Under the pieces are notes generated by a model that saw only the letters and a list, made by a program, of their open reading frames with translations, searched no databases and was not told where the DNA came from. Position numbers and translations under genes: made by a program. This document shows, piece by piece, positions 55,931-64,000 of a DNA stretch of 64,000 nt; position 1 is the first letter of the stretch, and each line of letters starts with the position of its first letter. Source of the stretch: Chloroflexi bacterium TSY (GTDB taxonomy: Bacteria > Chloroflexota > Anaerolineae > Caldilineales > Caldilineaceae); the NCBI GenBank assembly GCA_019217005.1, contig JAHBNG010000078.1:1-64000 (forward strand). The letters run 5' to 3'.

Positions 55931-55960
55931 ACTCCGGTTTTAAGACAACCGGAGTTTTTT
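55931..55960 (+). terminator. Rho-independent terminator
   Basis: ACTCCGGTT (55931-55939), loop TTAAGAC, AACCGGAGT (55947-55955) followed by TTTTT. It ends the transcript of the Trm112-like gene and lies before the MITE-3 at 55986. Confidence 0.8.
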
Positions 55961-55985
55961 GAATGTTTGACAGTCACAGAAAAAG

Positions 55986-56065
55986 GGAGTGTATCCCAAA
56001 GTGGGTAAATGCAGCGGTTCTCTGACTGAGCACTATTCATTTACACATTTTGTGGTATACACTCC
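55986..56065. repeat. MITE-3, intact copy with 8-bp duplication
   Basis: 80 bp with ends GGAGTGTATCCCAAAGTGGG and TTTTGTGGTATACACTCC, flanked by AGAAAAAG on both sides (55978-55985 and 56066-56073). The right duplication directly adjoins the AAGGAG ribosome binding site of the next gene. Confidence 0.85.
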
Positions 56066-56084
56066 AGAAAAAGGAGAAAGAGCA

Positions 56085-56381
56085 ATGCCTAAAGTAATTG
56101 CCCTCAATGATGAAGAAATTACTACTCATCTTCAGAAACTAGAGAGTTGGAGTGTGGTCAATGGCAAGCTGCATGCCGAATTTAGGTTTGCGAATTTCAT
56201 TAAAGCCTTTGGCTTTATGACACAAGTGGCTATTCTGGCCGAAAGCATGAATCATCACCCAGAATGGTTTAACGTCTATAATCGAGTCGTGATTGATTTG
56301 GTGACTCACGATGCCGGCAATGCGATTAGCCGGTTGGATGTGGAACTCGCAAAGAAGATTAGTGAGATTGCGTCAGCCTAG
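56085..56381 (+). CDS. phhB: Pterin-4a-carbinolamine dehydratase
   Basis: 98 residues. Recycles the 4a-hydroxy-tetrahydropterin formed by aromatic amino acid hydroxylases. The family signature '[19 protein letters not shown]' with its two His is intact, and the length is typical. Start ATG 56085 follows AAGGAGAAAG. No hydroxylase gene is in the window. The NAT gene begins at the very next base after its stop, so the two are co-expressed. The MITE-3 immediately upstream probably forms the 5' leader. Confidence 0.9.
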   Translation: MPKVIALNDEEITTHLQKLESWSVVNGKLHAEFRFANFIKAFGFMTQVAILAESMNHHPEWFNVYNRVVIDLVTHDAGNAISRLDVELAKKISEIASA

Positions 56382-57170
56382 ATGGACATTCAGCGCTATT
56401 TAGATCGGATCTCTTATCATGGCTTCGTCACTCCAACGGCGACCACCTTATGCAAGCTGCATCTCGCCCATTTACAGAGTGTACCATTTGAAAATCTTGA
56501 TATTCACCTTGGGCATCCGATTCTTCTGAAACTAGATGCTCTATTTGAAAAAATTGTTCGCCGACGTCGAGGTGGTTTTTGCTATGAGTTAAATGGTTTG
56601 TTTGCGTGGCTCTTACAGGAATTGGGCTTTCAAGTGACTCTGTTATCAGCCTGCGCGGCCCACAGTGATGGGGGATATGGTCCAGAGTTTGACCACTTAA
56701 CGCTTTTGGTTGAATGTCCGGCTGACCCATCGATGTCTACAATCCCCTGGCTGGCAGATGTAGGCTGGGGTGACTCATTTTGCGAACCTTTACGACTCGA
56801 TCAGCCAAACGTGAAACAACCAGAAGGGTTACGGGCGTATCGAATCGATCAAGATGATCGATATTTCATCTTGTGGCAGCGCACGTATGAAGGGGACTGG
56901 GAAAAACAATTTCGCTTTACGCTGCAGCCCAGGCAATTCGCTGATTTTGAATCGATGTGTGGTTATCATCAAACATCACCCGAATCGTCATTTACACAGC
57001 GCCGGATCTGTACGGTCGCAACACCGAATGGGCGTGTATCACTTGCGAACCACAAATTGATTGTGACCGAAAATGGCCAACGGCAAGAACGGGCGGTGCG
57101 CGATGATGAATATCCGCTCATCTTAGCAGAGCGGTTTGGCGTTGTGCTGTACAGTACCGTTTCAAACTGA
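56382..57170 (+). CDS. Arylamine N-acetyltransferase
   Basis: 262 residues of the NAT family, which moves acetyl groups from acetyl-CoA to arylamines and hydrazines. The catalytic triad is visible: Cys in 'RRRGGFCYELNGLFAWLLQE', His in 'FDHLTLLVECP', Asp in 'WLADVGWGDSF'. 'SVPFENLDIHLG' is the usual N-terminal marker. It directly abuts the PCD gene. The physiological substrate is not known. Confidence 0.92.
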   Translation: MDIQRYLDRISYHGFVTPTATTLCKLHLAHLQSVPFENLDIHLGHPILLKLDALFEKIVRRRRGGFCYELNGLFAWLLQELGFQVTLLSACAAHSDGGYGPEFDHLTLLVECPADPSMSTIPWLADVGWGDSFCEPLRLDQPNVKQPEGLRAYRIDQDDRYFILWQRTYEGDWEKQFRFTLQPRQFADFESMCGYHQTSPESSFTQRRICTVATPNGRVSLANHKLIVTENGQRQERAVRDDEYPLILAERFGVVLYSTVSN

Positions 57171-57177
57171 CTTCACT

Positions 57178-60100
57178 TTAGTTGCTGTTTAAGACCATGA
57201 TTGGCATATAAATCGTCGATATCTTGACACGCAACGAGGTAAATGCAACGTCTGACTCAACTCCATCTGTGCCAATGGCTTGTAGCCAGAAGAAGCTGTT
57301 TCGTATCTCCTGCTCCGCATCAGGTAGGGGAATAGTCAACCTGTACTTGTGTCGCTCGTTCTGTTCGTTTTCCGTCCCATTTTGATCTGGCCTTTCAGAT
57401 TGATTTCCCACAGCAGCTTGTTGGACTGTAATCAGATCTTGGGTTAACCGCACAGCGTTCGATCGATCATCGTTCGTGCCACGCCAGAGGTGATATCCTG
57501 ATACACCTTCTTCAAGATGCGTCACCCATTGAACGTTCATCTGTTCAATCGTTTCATCTGCCTCTGAATAGGCCTCAAAACTGCAAATAGCAACCCGCGG
57601 CCCAATAGACGCAGTCTGAACTTCTGTGCTGCTCATCCAATGACGTGGCTCGCGACCATAAGCTGGTGGCAGCTTTCGCTCGATCACACAACCGACGCCA
57701 TCAAAAGACGTGGGCCAGGGATGTTGATTGCGATATTCAGCCATATCGACGACTGCGTAGGGCACTGTGCCATCCCCAAGCGGTTGAAGTGGACGCTCCA
57801 AGGTGATCAAACCGGATTTGTCATGCAGGTGAAGTGGATAAGGACCTATTATGGATGGAAGATTGGAAAAGGTTGCGGTTCCCTGAATGGGCACCAGATT
57901 GGCTAGTTTTGCGGACACGCAGACCTGGGACGGTTCGGTTGGAACGATTAAGAGCTTTTGTCCGGGAGCCAGTTCAATGCCGCTCGGAAATTGATAGAAG
58001 ATTTCAGGGATGCGCCATCGATTACCTGGTCGCTCAGGATCATAAAGTGGGATCGATTGGCTGCTCAAATTTGTAAGTTCAATCAACTCGTCCCCCTGTT
58101 TTGGGTTATAAACTAGCTTTGTGATTGCGATGGGCCCTACTTTGGGGGTCAGATTCGGTTGACCAAACGTGACTTGGCTTTGAGGGGGGAATGTCTCTTG
58201 CCCCATGCTGTTTACATAGCGCCCAAACGAGACGCCCAGTTCCGGGGACGCAAATGTAAAACCGTGTTGATAGCCAGTGATGCGGCCATCGGCGGCAGAA
58301 ACTAGATAGATGCCTCCTCCGTTTGGATTCAAAAGAAGGCCTGGAAGTCCTCCCTGGCTGGCTGCAATTTCACGCTGCTCAAAAGTGATAAAACCTCCAG
58401 GTGGAATAACAGTGCCCCTTGGGATACGAAATTTTCGTGGTTGCTCTAGCGAGTCTGTGAGATACCAATCGCCGATATCGGCAGGAAAAGGTGTTGGATT
58501 ATAGATCTCAACTCCGCCGGAGAATCCCTCAGAATTGCCTCCGTTACTCAGCACAAGTATTTCATTTACACGTACAGGCAATGGATCTGCCATACCAGGC
58601 GACCCATGGATACTTATGCTGCTGCGCCATTGATCAGCGTTCAAATATTTGGCGTTCTCGATGGAAGTATTGACAGCCTCAGAAGGGCTCAATGGATTGA
58701 TCAAGACGAGCGAATATCCATTTCCATCCGCCGCCTCAGGCCACTCCCCCTCGTCATCGTACTCAAGCGAGATAATCACGCGGTCAAAAGCATCCTCCAG
58801 TACGATACGCTCGCCGCCATTGCTCAAATTTGCGCGGAATTCCCCAAAAGGGCTGAAACCATACCGTTGGGCAAACCGATCTGCATCGTTTGCCACGACG
58901 ATATACTCGCCCGGCGCAACTTGACCCGCAAGGGGGAAACGGTAGTCAATCCCATCGCTAAAGCGAATATTGGTCAAATCGATGACGCCGTTCCCATTGT
59001 TCTTGAGTTCGATAAACTCCAATTTCGTTCCGGGAATCGAGCCTTGGTTGAGGGGATTATACATAATCTCAGTTAGCACCAGGCTCGGCAATGATACAAG
59101 TGGTCTCCCTGCCACAAACTCAACTGGCTGGGACCAATGCCCCCAACGTCCCGAACGATCCATCATGCGCACCCGTACCCGGCAAGTATACCCTTCTCTG
59201 CAGACACCATTGGGCAATCTAATTGACGCCGTAAACGTTGTGAGGAGCGGACTTTCCCATGAAGCTTCGATTTCGTACCGATAGGGTTGATCAGCATGAA
59301 ATGTACGAGCGCCAGGATAGTTTAGCTCGGCGACACGCCACTGCATCCCAGCGAATGTTTCTGGACCCTGTGGATCATTAAATGGCGAAGTAGTAAATCG
59401 CAGATCATCGGCTGGAAAGTTTGGTGCCCCCACATAGCTAACTGTGGTACGGCGAGGGATTTTCCTGTTTTCTCCCCGATCGGGAAAGCCTTCCTCTAGG
59501 AGTTCATAATCGATCCACTCTCCGCGGGAGCGAACCCAATCCAGCATGACTTGGATCATGCCTCGAAAATCTCCCGTCGGAGAAATCTTATAGAATCGTC
59601 CACGGCCGGCCTTCCGTGGCTCAGTCCATTTTGATTCCATATCTTTGCTGTAGTCCCACCGCGCGCGATCTGCAGCGGCAAATGAAGGGTGAATATTTGG
59701 GTCATCGATCACCCTGGCATATTCTTCAATCAGGTGACTGACTTGATCAGTGTTGAACAGCAGATCACGTAATTCGCGTAACCGGTTCAAGTATTCGAGC
59801 TTGAGGGCTGATTTCCGCAACACACCATGCCTTTTGAATGGCTCAGTACCGCTTCCAAACATATTGTTCGCCCACGTCTGATCGAGATCCCAGGGTAGGA
59901 TTGCCCAACGATTCGTCTCCGGATTGAGATAATAGAAATAATTTTTCTCATTGTTGACATCGTAATGATGAATCGCCTCTAATATCGAACGAAAGCTGTA
60001 GTAACGCGCCAGATCAAAGTTTGCTCGCCACCACTCCTCCTCCTGCCCATCCTCATAGGCATTGATGAAGGCAGCCAAATCCGCACTGTTTGGCGTTGCG

Positions 60101-61875
60101 TTCGGACCTTGATTATTCTTTTCGCCGAATCCCCACTCCATCTTATAGAGATTCCCATCTGGCAAATCATGTTCGTCTAAAAAGCGACCATCCATCTGTT
60201 CGACGACAAGATAGAGTCCCCAAAAATCACCTTTATATTGACTTTTCGTTGCTTCGTCTGCGTCATCAATGACGCGAAAATGGGCAAAGTGTGTTTTGGG
60301 CGCTTCGACGCCAGCGAGATTGAAAAGACGAAACCCGGTTGATTCAAATAACCCTTGTTCACCACGATGCAACCGCTCGCCATGCTGAATGACCGAGGAA
60401 AAATTCAATTTGTCCCACTTGACGCTGTAAGGGTTGCCGTTGTTGTCATACGCCTGCAAATAATGACCACGGTTGAAATCAAACTTGACCATATTTTTAC
60501 CCAAGCGATAGCGCCATGTGCCACCGCGTGCCCGATATCGAATATGGTCGTAGACAACGCCATCGTAAACCAGCGTTCCCCTCCATTTGTAATCACTGCC
60601 TTTATAACCGGACGTAAAAAGTGCCTGTCGTACATGGGCATGGGTCGAAAGCAGATGATAAACAGGCAATGGTTCGAGTTGCGGAAAGTTGTATGTGATA
60701 GGATGCCCCCTCGCCGAATCACTCTCTGGATTGGTGGCACCCCGCCATGGTGGAACACCATCATACACAAAATAAGCAAAGTTTGGCTGCGGATCATCTG
60801 CATATGGAACAGCCACGGATTGACCTGCCAGATCCGTGGCTCGAATCCGATATCGAACAAGATGTCGATGTAGCGATGCCGGAAGATCCGCCCTATACAA
60901 CGTACCAGTGTTGCTGTTGTTGCCAGACGTCGCATGGTTCGAGTCGGGTGCCATGGGCACATGTGCCCAGCTGGTCGCAAATCGCGGATCATCAATGGCA
61001 ATGTAATCACCTGGTGCCACAATCTGATAGCTCAATTCAACTGACGCAATGCCATCACTGTCAGCAATCAATGTTGTTACTTGGACAACGTTTTGGCTAG
61101 TCGGTTGTTGAGGGGAATGGCTTACATTGTGAATGAGAGGAGGGGAATTAACCACAAAAGTGCTGTTTGCTCTGCCAGGCGTTGGCGGGCCAGAACGCCA
61201 GCTTCCCCCTAAATTGTTCTCCAGGGTAGGGTTGATCAATTGAAGAGACGGGCCAGGAGGGTCTCCGACCGTGGGCCACGGAAAGCCAAGTTGATAGGCA
61301 ACGCGATCGACCGGTTCCGCATTGAGATTCCGTACGATGATTTCTTCCCCGCGTGTGGAAAGCTTTCCGCGATACGGTCCAAGCGTATTGACGCCCCAAA
61401 GCCTCAACATTGTTGCCGGATCTTGCGCGATTAGAAGATAACTTCCTGGTGATAAAATGATCCCTTGGGGAAATAGAAATTCAACCGCACCATCCAACGC
61501 CCAATTCGACAAGTCGATGGGTTGGGGACCGCGATTAAAAAGTTCGATAAATTCTGCCGCGTCGGTTTTGACGTGGGGATCGTAATGGATCTCATTGACT
61601 AGTATTGATTGATCTGAAGCTTGTTGGGCGTTGCCTATTTCCTCGGACGGGGCATTGTTTGCGGATGATTTCTGTGGCTCAGTCAACGTGGAGAAGTCCA
61701 TTGCTGATGCTTTGCCCACTGGGGAACGCTCTGTTATCAGTTCAAGAAATAATCCGCTGAATAAGAGTGCGATCACAAGAGAACATCTGATCAACAAATG
61801 AGAGCAATTGATCTTTGATGAATGTTCGATCAAATCTGGATTCGGTCGTCTAAATCGAGAGAGATTTTTATCCAT
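57178..61875 (-). CDS. Giant secreted CotH-kinase / lamin-tail-domain protein
   Basis: 1565 residues. A long basic N-terminus with a hydrophobic segment ('LLIRCSLVIALLFSGLFLEL') acts as signal or anchor. A lamin-tail domain ('ILVNEIHYDPHVKTDAAEFI', 'ELFNRGPQPIDLSNWALDG') comes first, then a CotH protein-kinase-like domain (about 400-800; 'RYRARGGTWRYRLGKNMVKF', 'GLYLVVEQMDGRFLDEHDLP', 'WAILPWDLDQTWANNMF'), a fibronectin-like stretch, and three further lamin-tail domains (for instance 'LVLTEIMYNPLNQGS', 'VNEILVLSNGG', 'AITKLVYNPKQGDELIEL'). It ends 'TIYMPIMVLNSN'. CotH kinases phosphorylate spore-coat proteins in Bacillus; in large surface proteins their role is open. No partner genes are adjacent. 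Confidence 0.85.
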   Translation of the reverse strand: MDKNLSRFRRPNPDLIEHSSKINCSHLLIRCSLVIALLFSGLFLELITERSPVGKASAMDFSTLTEPQKSSANNAPSEEIGNAQQASDQSILVNEIHYDPHVKTDAAEFIELFNRGPQPIDLSNWALDGAVEFLFPQGIILSPGSYLLIAQDPATMLRLWGVNTLGPYRGKLSTRGEEIIVRNLNAEPVDRVAYQLGFPWPTVGDPPGPSLQLINPTLENNLGGSWRSGPPTPGRANSTFVVNSPPLIHNVSHSPQQPTSQNVVQVTTLIADSDGIASVELSYQIVAPGDYIAIDDPRFATSWAHVPMAPDSNHATSGNNSNTGTLYRADLPASLHRHLVRYRIRATDLAGQSVAVPYADDPQPNFAYFVYDGVPPWRGATNPESDSARGHPITYNFPQLEPLPVYHLLSTHAHVRQALFTSGYKGSDYKWRGTLVYDGVVYDHIRYRARGGTWRYRLGKNMVKFDFNRGHYLQAYDNNGNPYSVKWDKLNFSSVIQHGERLHRGEQGLFESTGFRLFNLAGVEAPKTHFAHFRVIDDADEATKSQYKGDFWGLYLVVEQMDGRFLDEHDLPDGNLYKMEWGFGEKNNQGPNATPNSADLAAFINAYEDGQEEEWWRANFDLARYYSFRSILEAIHHYDVNNEKNYFYYLNPETNRWAILPWDLDQTWANNMFGSGTEPFKRHGVLRKSALKLEYLNRLRELRDLLFNTDQVSHLIEEYARVIDDPNIHPSFAAADRARWDYSKDMESKWTEPRKAGRGRFYKISPTGDFRGMIQVMLDWVRSRGEWIDYELLEEGFPDRGENRKIPRRTTVSYVGAPNFPADDLRFTTSPFNDPQGPETFAGMQWRVAELNYPGARTFHADQPYRYEIEASWESPLLTTFTASIRLPNGVCREGYTCRVRVRMMDRSGRWGHWSQPVEFVAGRPLVSLPSLVLTEIMYNPLNQGSIPGTKLEFIELKNNGNGVIDLTNIRFSDGIDYRFPLAGQVAPGEYIVVANDADRFAQRYGFSPFGEFRANLSNGGERIVLEDAFDRVIISLEYDDEGEWPEAADGNGYSLVLINPLSPSEAVNTSIENAKYLNADQWRSSISIHGSPGMADPLPVRVNEILVLSNGGNSEGFSGGVEIYNPTPFPADIGDWYLTDSLEQPRKFRIPRGTVIPPGGFITFEQREIAASQGGLPGLLLNPNGGGIYLVSAADGRITGYQHGFTFASPELGVSFGRYVNSMGQETFPPQSQVTFGQPNLTPKVGPIAITKLVYNPKQGDELIELTNLSSQSIPLYDPERPGNRWRIPEIFYQFPSGIELAPGQKLLIVPTEPSQVCVSAKLANLVPIQGTATFSNLPSIIGPYPLHLHDKSGLITLERPLQPLGDGTVPYAVVDMAEYRNQHPWPTSFDGVGCVIERKLPPAYGREPRHWMSSTEVQTASIGPRVAICSFEAYSEADETIEQMNVQWVTHLEEGVSGYHLWRGTNDDRSNAVRLTQDLITVQQAAVGNQSERPDQNGTENEQNERHKYRLTIPLPDAEQEIRNSFFWLQAIGTDGVESDVAFTSLRVKISTIYMPIMVLNSN

Positions 61876-62071
61876 AATCCTACATTACTTATCAGTCAGT
61901 TATACTCAGCAGGTGCCTAATAGGACACTGTTCCCCTGTTACATTGAGTCGAGATAATTCAAGAATTCACAAGTGCATTATTTATGTAATTGCGAAGTAT
62001 AGATTGATGAACCAATCCTAATTATATGCTCAATCAAACAAAATAGAGTGTGTCATTTTACTTACCTTTTT

Positions 62072-63554
62072 ACTTTACTTTCTGGTAAAGGCTTGAGTGA
62101 CAAAGGGCAAACCGAAAGGGGCGGAAAAAAGAATCCACCCTGAAAAAACGGGATAAAATGTAAAAATAGTGCTCGGCTAGTTTAAGCAGCGGCATTGAGG
62201 CGGCGATGAGCGAGAACGCCTTTAGGGAAATGGTGTGAAACCGAGGCCTTTTTCCGAAAGTCAGGGTCGAGTTGGTCAGGAGTTGGAAAAAGAGCACTCG
62301 AGAGAACACGGCGCAGCCTGCCGGGAGTGGCTTGAGGCTCTCGATCCCAGTAGCCAGTCGGTATGGGAGGAAGAGAAGCGGCTAAATGGGAAAGAAGATT
62401 GCCAGCCAGCAGCCCCAGTTCAGGTAAGCGGAAGCAAGCCTCATCGGCATGAACAAATTGACGATGTAAGCCAATCATCTGCTTGGAAGCCAAGGGGGGA
62501 TGTTCAACAGGCCAGCGCTCCAGATAAATGGTTTCAGCTTGTAAAGCCATGACGGTCGCCAGAACCAAAGGTGTGTGATAAGCAGGATCCTGAAAGACGT
62601 AAATCGAATAGGTGCGGTTGGCTGTATCCACCTTGGTTGTCCTGGGGACGAGATTGTGCCATGCTTGATAGCGAATCAGGCGACCACTATAGACAAATTG
62701 ACCAAACGAGTCTGGAGTTGTGGCCTCGAGTCGCTTTCCCTATAGCATCGAGAGAGCGGACGCACAATATCACCATATTCGGGTGGTCTGCCTTTTCCTT
62801 ACGTTCGGGTAACTCATTGCGGCGCTGTGCAGTTAATCGCTTCCCGAAGGACAAATCGGTCGACGTCGCTTTCTAGCATTTCTCTGATTGTAAACCCGGC
62901 ATCGACCACCGCCACTTCGTCTGACTCCAGTGATTTCTTGTCTCTTTCAGCAGCTTTTTCCGAAACTCACTTTCCTTTGTGCCTACCTCGCATCTCATGA
63001 TTGCCTTGAGCAGTGGCACTCGTTTCCCGCCTATCTCCCCGAGCTTATCATCACTCCAAAGATGAGCGGGCAATGCCCGACGAGCCGTTGAGTTATAGAG
63101 TCGGTTCACTTTCCCTTGCAGCTTCGGTCGCCAGAACCCTGTGATATCTATGCTTTTCACTCGGTATCCTTCTAACTTTTTTGCCTCCCATTCCCTTTCC
63201 ACTCCACTTCTTCTTGCCACGATGAGAGCAGGCTTGCAATATCCCATGATCCATATCGAAAGCTCCACCAGCTTCGCCGGAGCTCCTCATCTTCAAACCC
63301 GCTTTCACTCAATCCACTATGGATTGCTCCTCGACTTTTCAGAAACGACCCATTCATCATCGCCCACATCAGACGCATTACATTTACGTTTGTTCCCACC
63401 GGCGTTACTTGCAATACATTCATCAGTACTGCTATAGTTATTTCTGGCGCGGTTAGCATTCCTTCCTCCTTTTTGGGTTCTCTACCTTTAGGATGAAACG
63501 CTAACCGCTTTTTGTCACATTTCTCACCTCATCTCTTTTACCAGAAAGTAAAGT
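62072..63554. mobile_element. Unclassified insertion sequence, decayed
   Basis: Inverted ends ACTTTACTTTCTGGTAAA (62072-62089) and TTTACCAGAAAGTAAAGT (63537-63554), 1483 bp. One minus-strand transposase gene fills it. No clear target duplication. The stretch 61876-62071 before it is noncoding. Confidence 0.8.
62182..63459 (-). pseudogene. DDE-type transposase of unassigned family, frameshifted
   Basis: Three frames follow each other on the minus strand: 63459-63290 ('ITIAVLMNVLQVTPVGTNVN', 'GFEDEELRRSWWSFRYGSW'), about 63265-62880 ('YRVKSIDITGFWRPKLQGKV', 'NRLYNSTARRALPA') and 62780-62182 ('QDPAYHTPLVLATVMALQAE', 'IYLERWPVEHPPLASKQMIG', 'GVLAHRRLNAAA'). 'VDITGFWRP' and 'ERWPVEHPP' recall a group of unclassified DDE transposases in Chloroflexota and Cyanobacteria. 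Matching terminal repeats support its role as the element's transposase. Frameshifts make it inactive. Confidence 0.65.
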
Positions 63555-63688
63555 TTTATGTATATTCTCAGTTAGCCAAGAGGTTTTTTTCTTAACGCTT
63601 CACGATCATTTGTGCAAACAGTAACACAATGTATACGAAACGTTAATCTAGTGCTGTAAAAATAGATCTGCTATACTGATTTGTGTTA

Positions 63689-63839
63689 GAAGGTGTTTTA
63701 AAAGGTGAGATCAGTGCCGGTTGAGTAGCCGAAGGCATATCGAAACCAAACGAGCCGACCCGCAAACGCTGGTTTCGATACCGCTTTGCGACTCAACCGG
63801 CGTTTGCTTGCCCGTCTGTGAGACTTTTAAAACACGCTC
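63689..63839. repeat. Palindromic repeat B, copy 2 (compact form)
   Basis: Ends GAAGGTGTTTTAAAAGGTGA and AGACTTTTAAAACACGCTC, 151 bp, with inner complementary GCCGGTTGAGT / ACTCAACCGGC. TTA is repeated on both flanks. It is the uninterrupted counterpart of 12995-13464. Confidence 0.65.
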
Positions 63840-63862
63840 TTAGACGAATGACCGATTTGCTT

Positions 63863-63948
63863 TAGCACCTATCCGAAAAGCAGTTGTGAGTCTGACCGGC
63901 TTCTCTGGTGAAAATGCATCGTCACAGAGCTTTTCGGATAAGCACTTA
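63863..63948. repeat. Palindromic repeat A, copy 2
   Basis: Arms 'AGCACCTATCCGAAAAGC' and 'GCTTTTCGGATAAGCACTT', about 86 bp, with the internal AATGCATCGTCACAGAG shared with copy 1 (12909-12993). The last 50 bases of the window show no feature. Confidence 0.6.
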
Positions 63949-64000
63949 TGGCCACATCGTTTAAACTTTGGACAATCGTCACCTGACAGAAAACGATTCG

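Noticed and set aside
63150..63459. tRNA or other structured RNA near the window end
   Set aside because: No cloverleaf or CCA end was found; the region reads as a frameshifted transposase on the minus strand.

Overview
The window looks like chromosomal DNA of a Chloroflexota bacterium, probably of the filamentous Anaerolineae/Caldilineae/Ardenticatenia kind. This is inferred from protein style: very large secreted proteins that end in a short 'YLP'/'YMP' tail after Thr/Pro-rich linkers, nSTAND-WD40 proteins, aerobic CobN plus ChlI/ChlD-type chelatase subunits, and a MenG/UbiE methyltransferase. Base composition is near 50 % GC by eye. No rRNA, tRNA or CRISPR array was seen.

Layout. 1-1.8 kb: end of ribosomal protein S18 and a membrane-anchored parvulin PPIase. 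1.8-4.8 kb: decayed IS1595 and IS110 elements and palindromes. 4.8-7.4 kb: minus-strand operon of a Mug DNA glycosylase, a frameshifted enolase-superfamily dehydratase and a Memo-like protein. 7.5-9.3 kb: nested mobile elements. 9.3-12.9 kb: two alpha/beta hydrolases, a frameshifted DUF6295 protein and a polysaccharide deacetylase. 13.5-15.8 kb: two methyltransferases and a glutathione S-transferase whose active-site Cys codon is TGA, followed by a strong hairpin (candidate selenoprotein). 15.8-18.8 kb: cobS broken by a MITE, then metG preceded by a promoter, a Met-rich 40-codon leader and a terminator. 19.4-36.2 kb: a cobalamin locus headed by a B12 riboswitch that is itself split by a MITE, then pduO, a ferredoxin, cupin, LRR protein, CobJ(remnant)-SirC, tandem CobA-CobA, cobQ, cbiB, MITE-split cobC/cobD-type aminotransferase, cobU, ferredoxin-CobO and ferredoxin-CobN (with an in-frame TGA). 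36.4-41.7 kb: a SIR2-like gene overlapping a STAND ATPase with WD40 repeats and C-terminal membrane helices, a putative conflict/defence module with an amber codon. 41.7-45.9 kb: a REP-associated (RAYT) transposase gene broken by an IS630 element and a MITE, flanked by REP-like palindromes, then an IS110 remnant. 45.9-48 kb: ChlI- and ChlD-like chelatase subunits, probably partners of CobN. 48-57.2 kb: VOC, DinB, SRPBCC, ArsR, sugar-isomerase-like, secreted beta-helix, MITE-split hydroxyacid dehydrogenase, Trm112-like, PCD and NAT genes. 57.2-61.9 kb: a 1565-residue CotH/lamin-tail secreted protein. 62-64 kb: another decayed IS and two palindromic repeats.

Two themes run through the window. 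First, small non-autonomous elements: 215-bp elements with 5-bp AGNNT target duplications (4 copies), 155-bp elements with 8-bp duplications (3 copies) and roughly 80-bp IS256-like palindromes (about 6). Several sit inside genes, and removing them on paper with one target copy restores perfect reading frames. Second, the B12 pathway carries many lesions (cobS, cobC, cobJ, the riboswitch, the TGA in CobN), so either it is decaying, or paralogues exist elsewhere, or the assembly captured one variant of a mixed population. Single-base frameshifts are frequent, so sequence error cannot be excluded for those.
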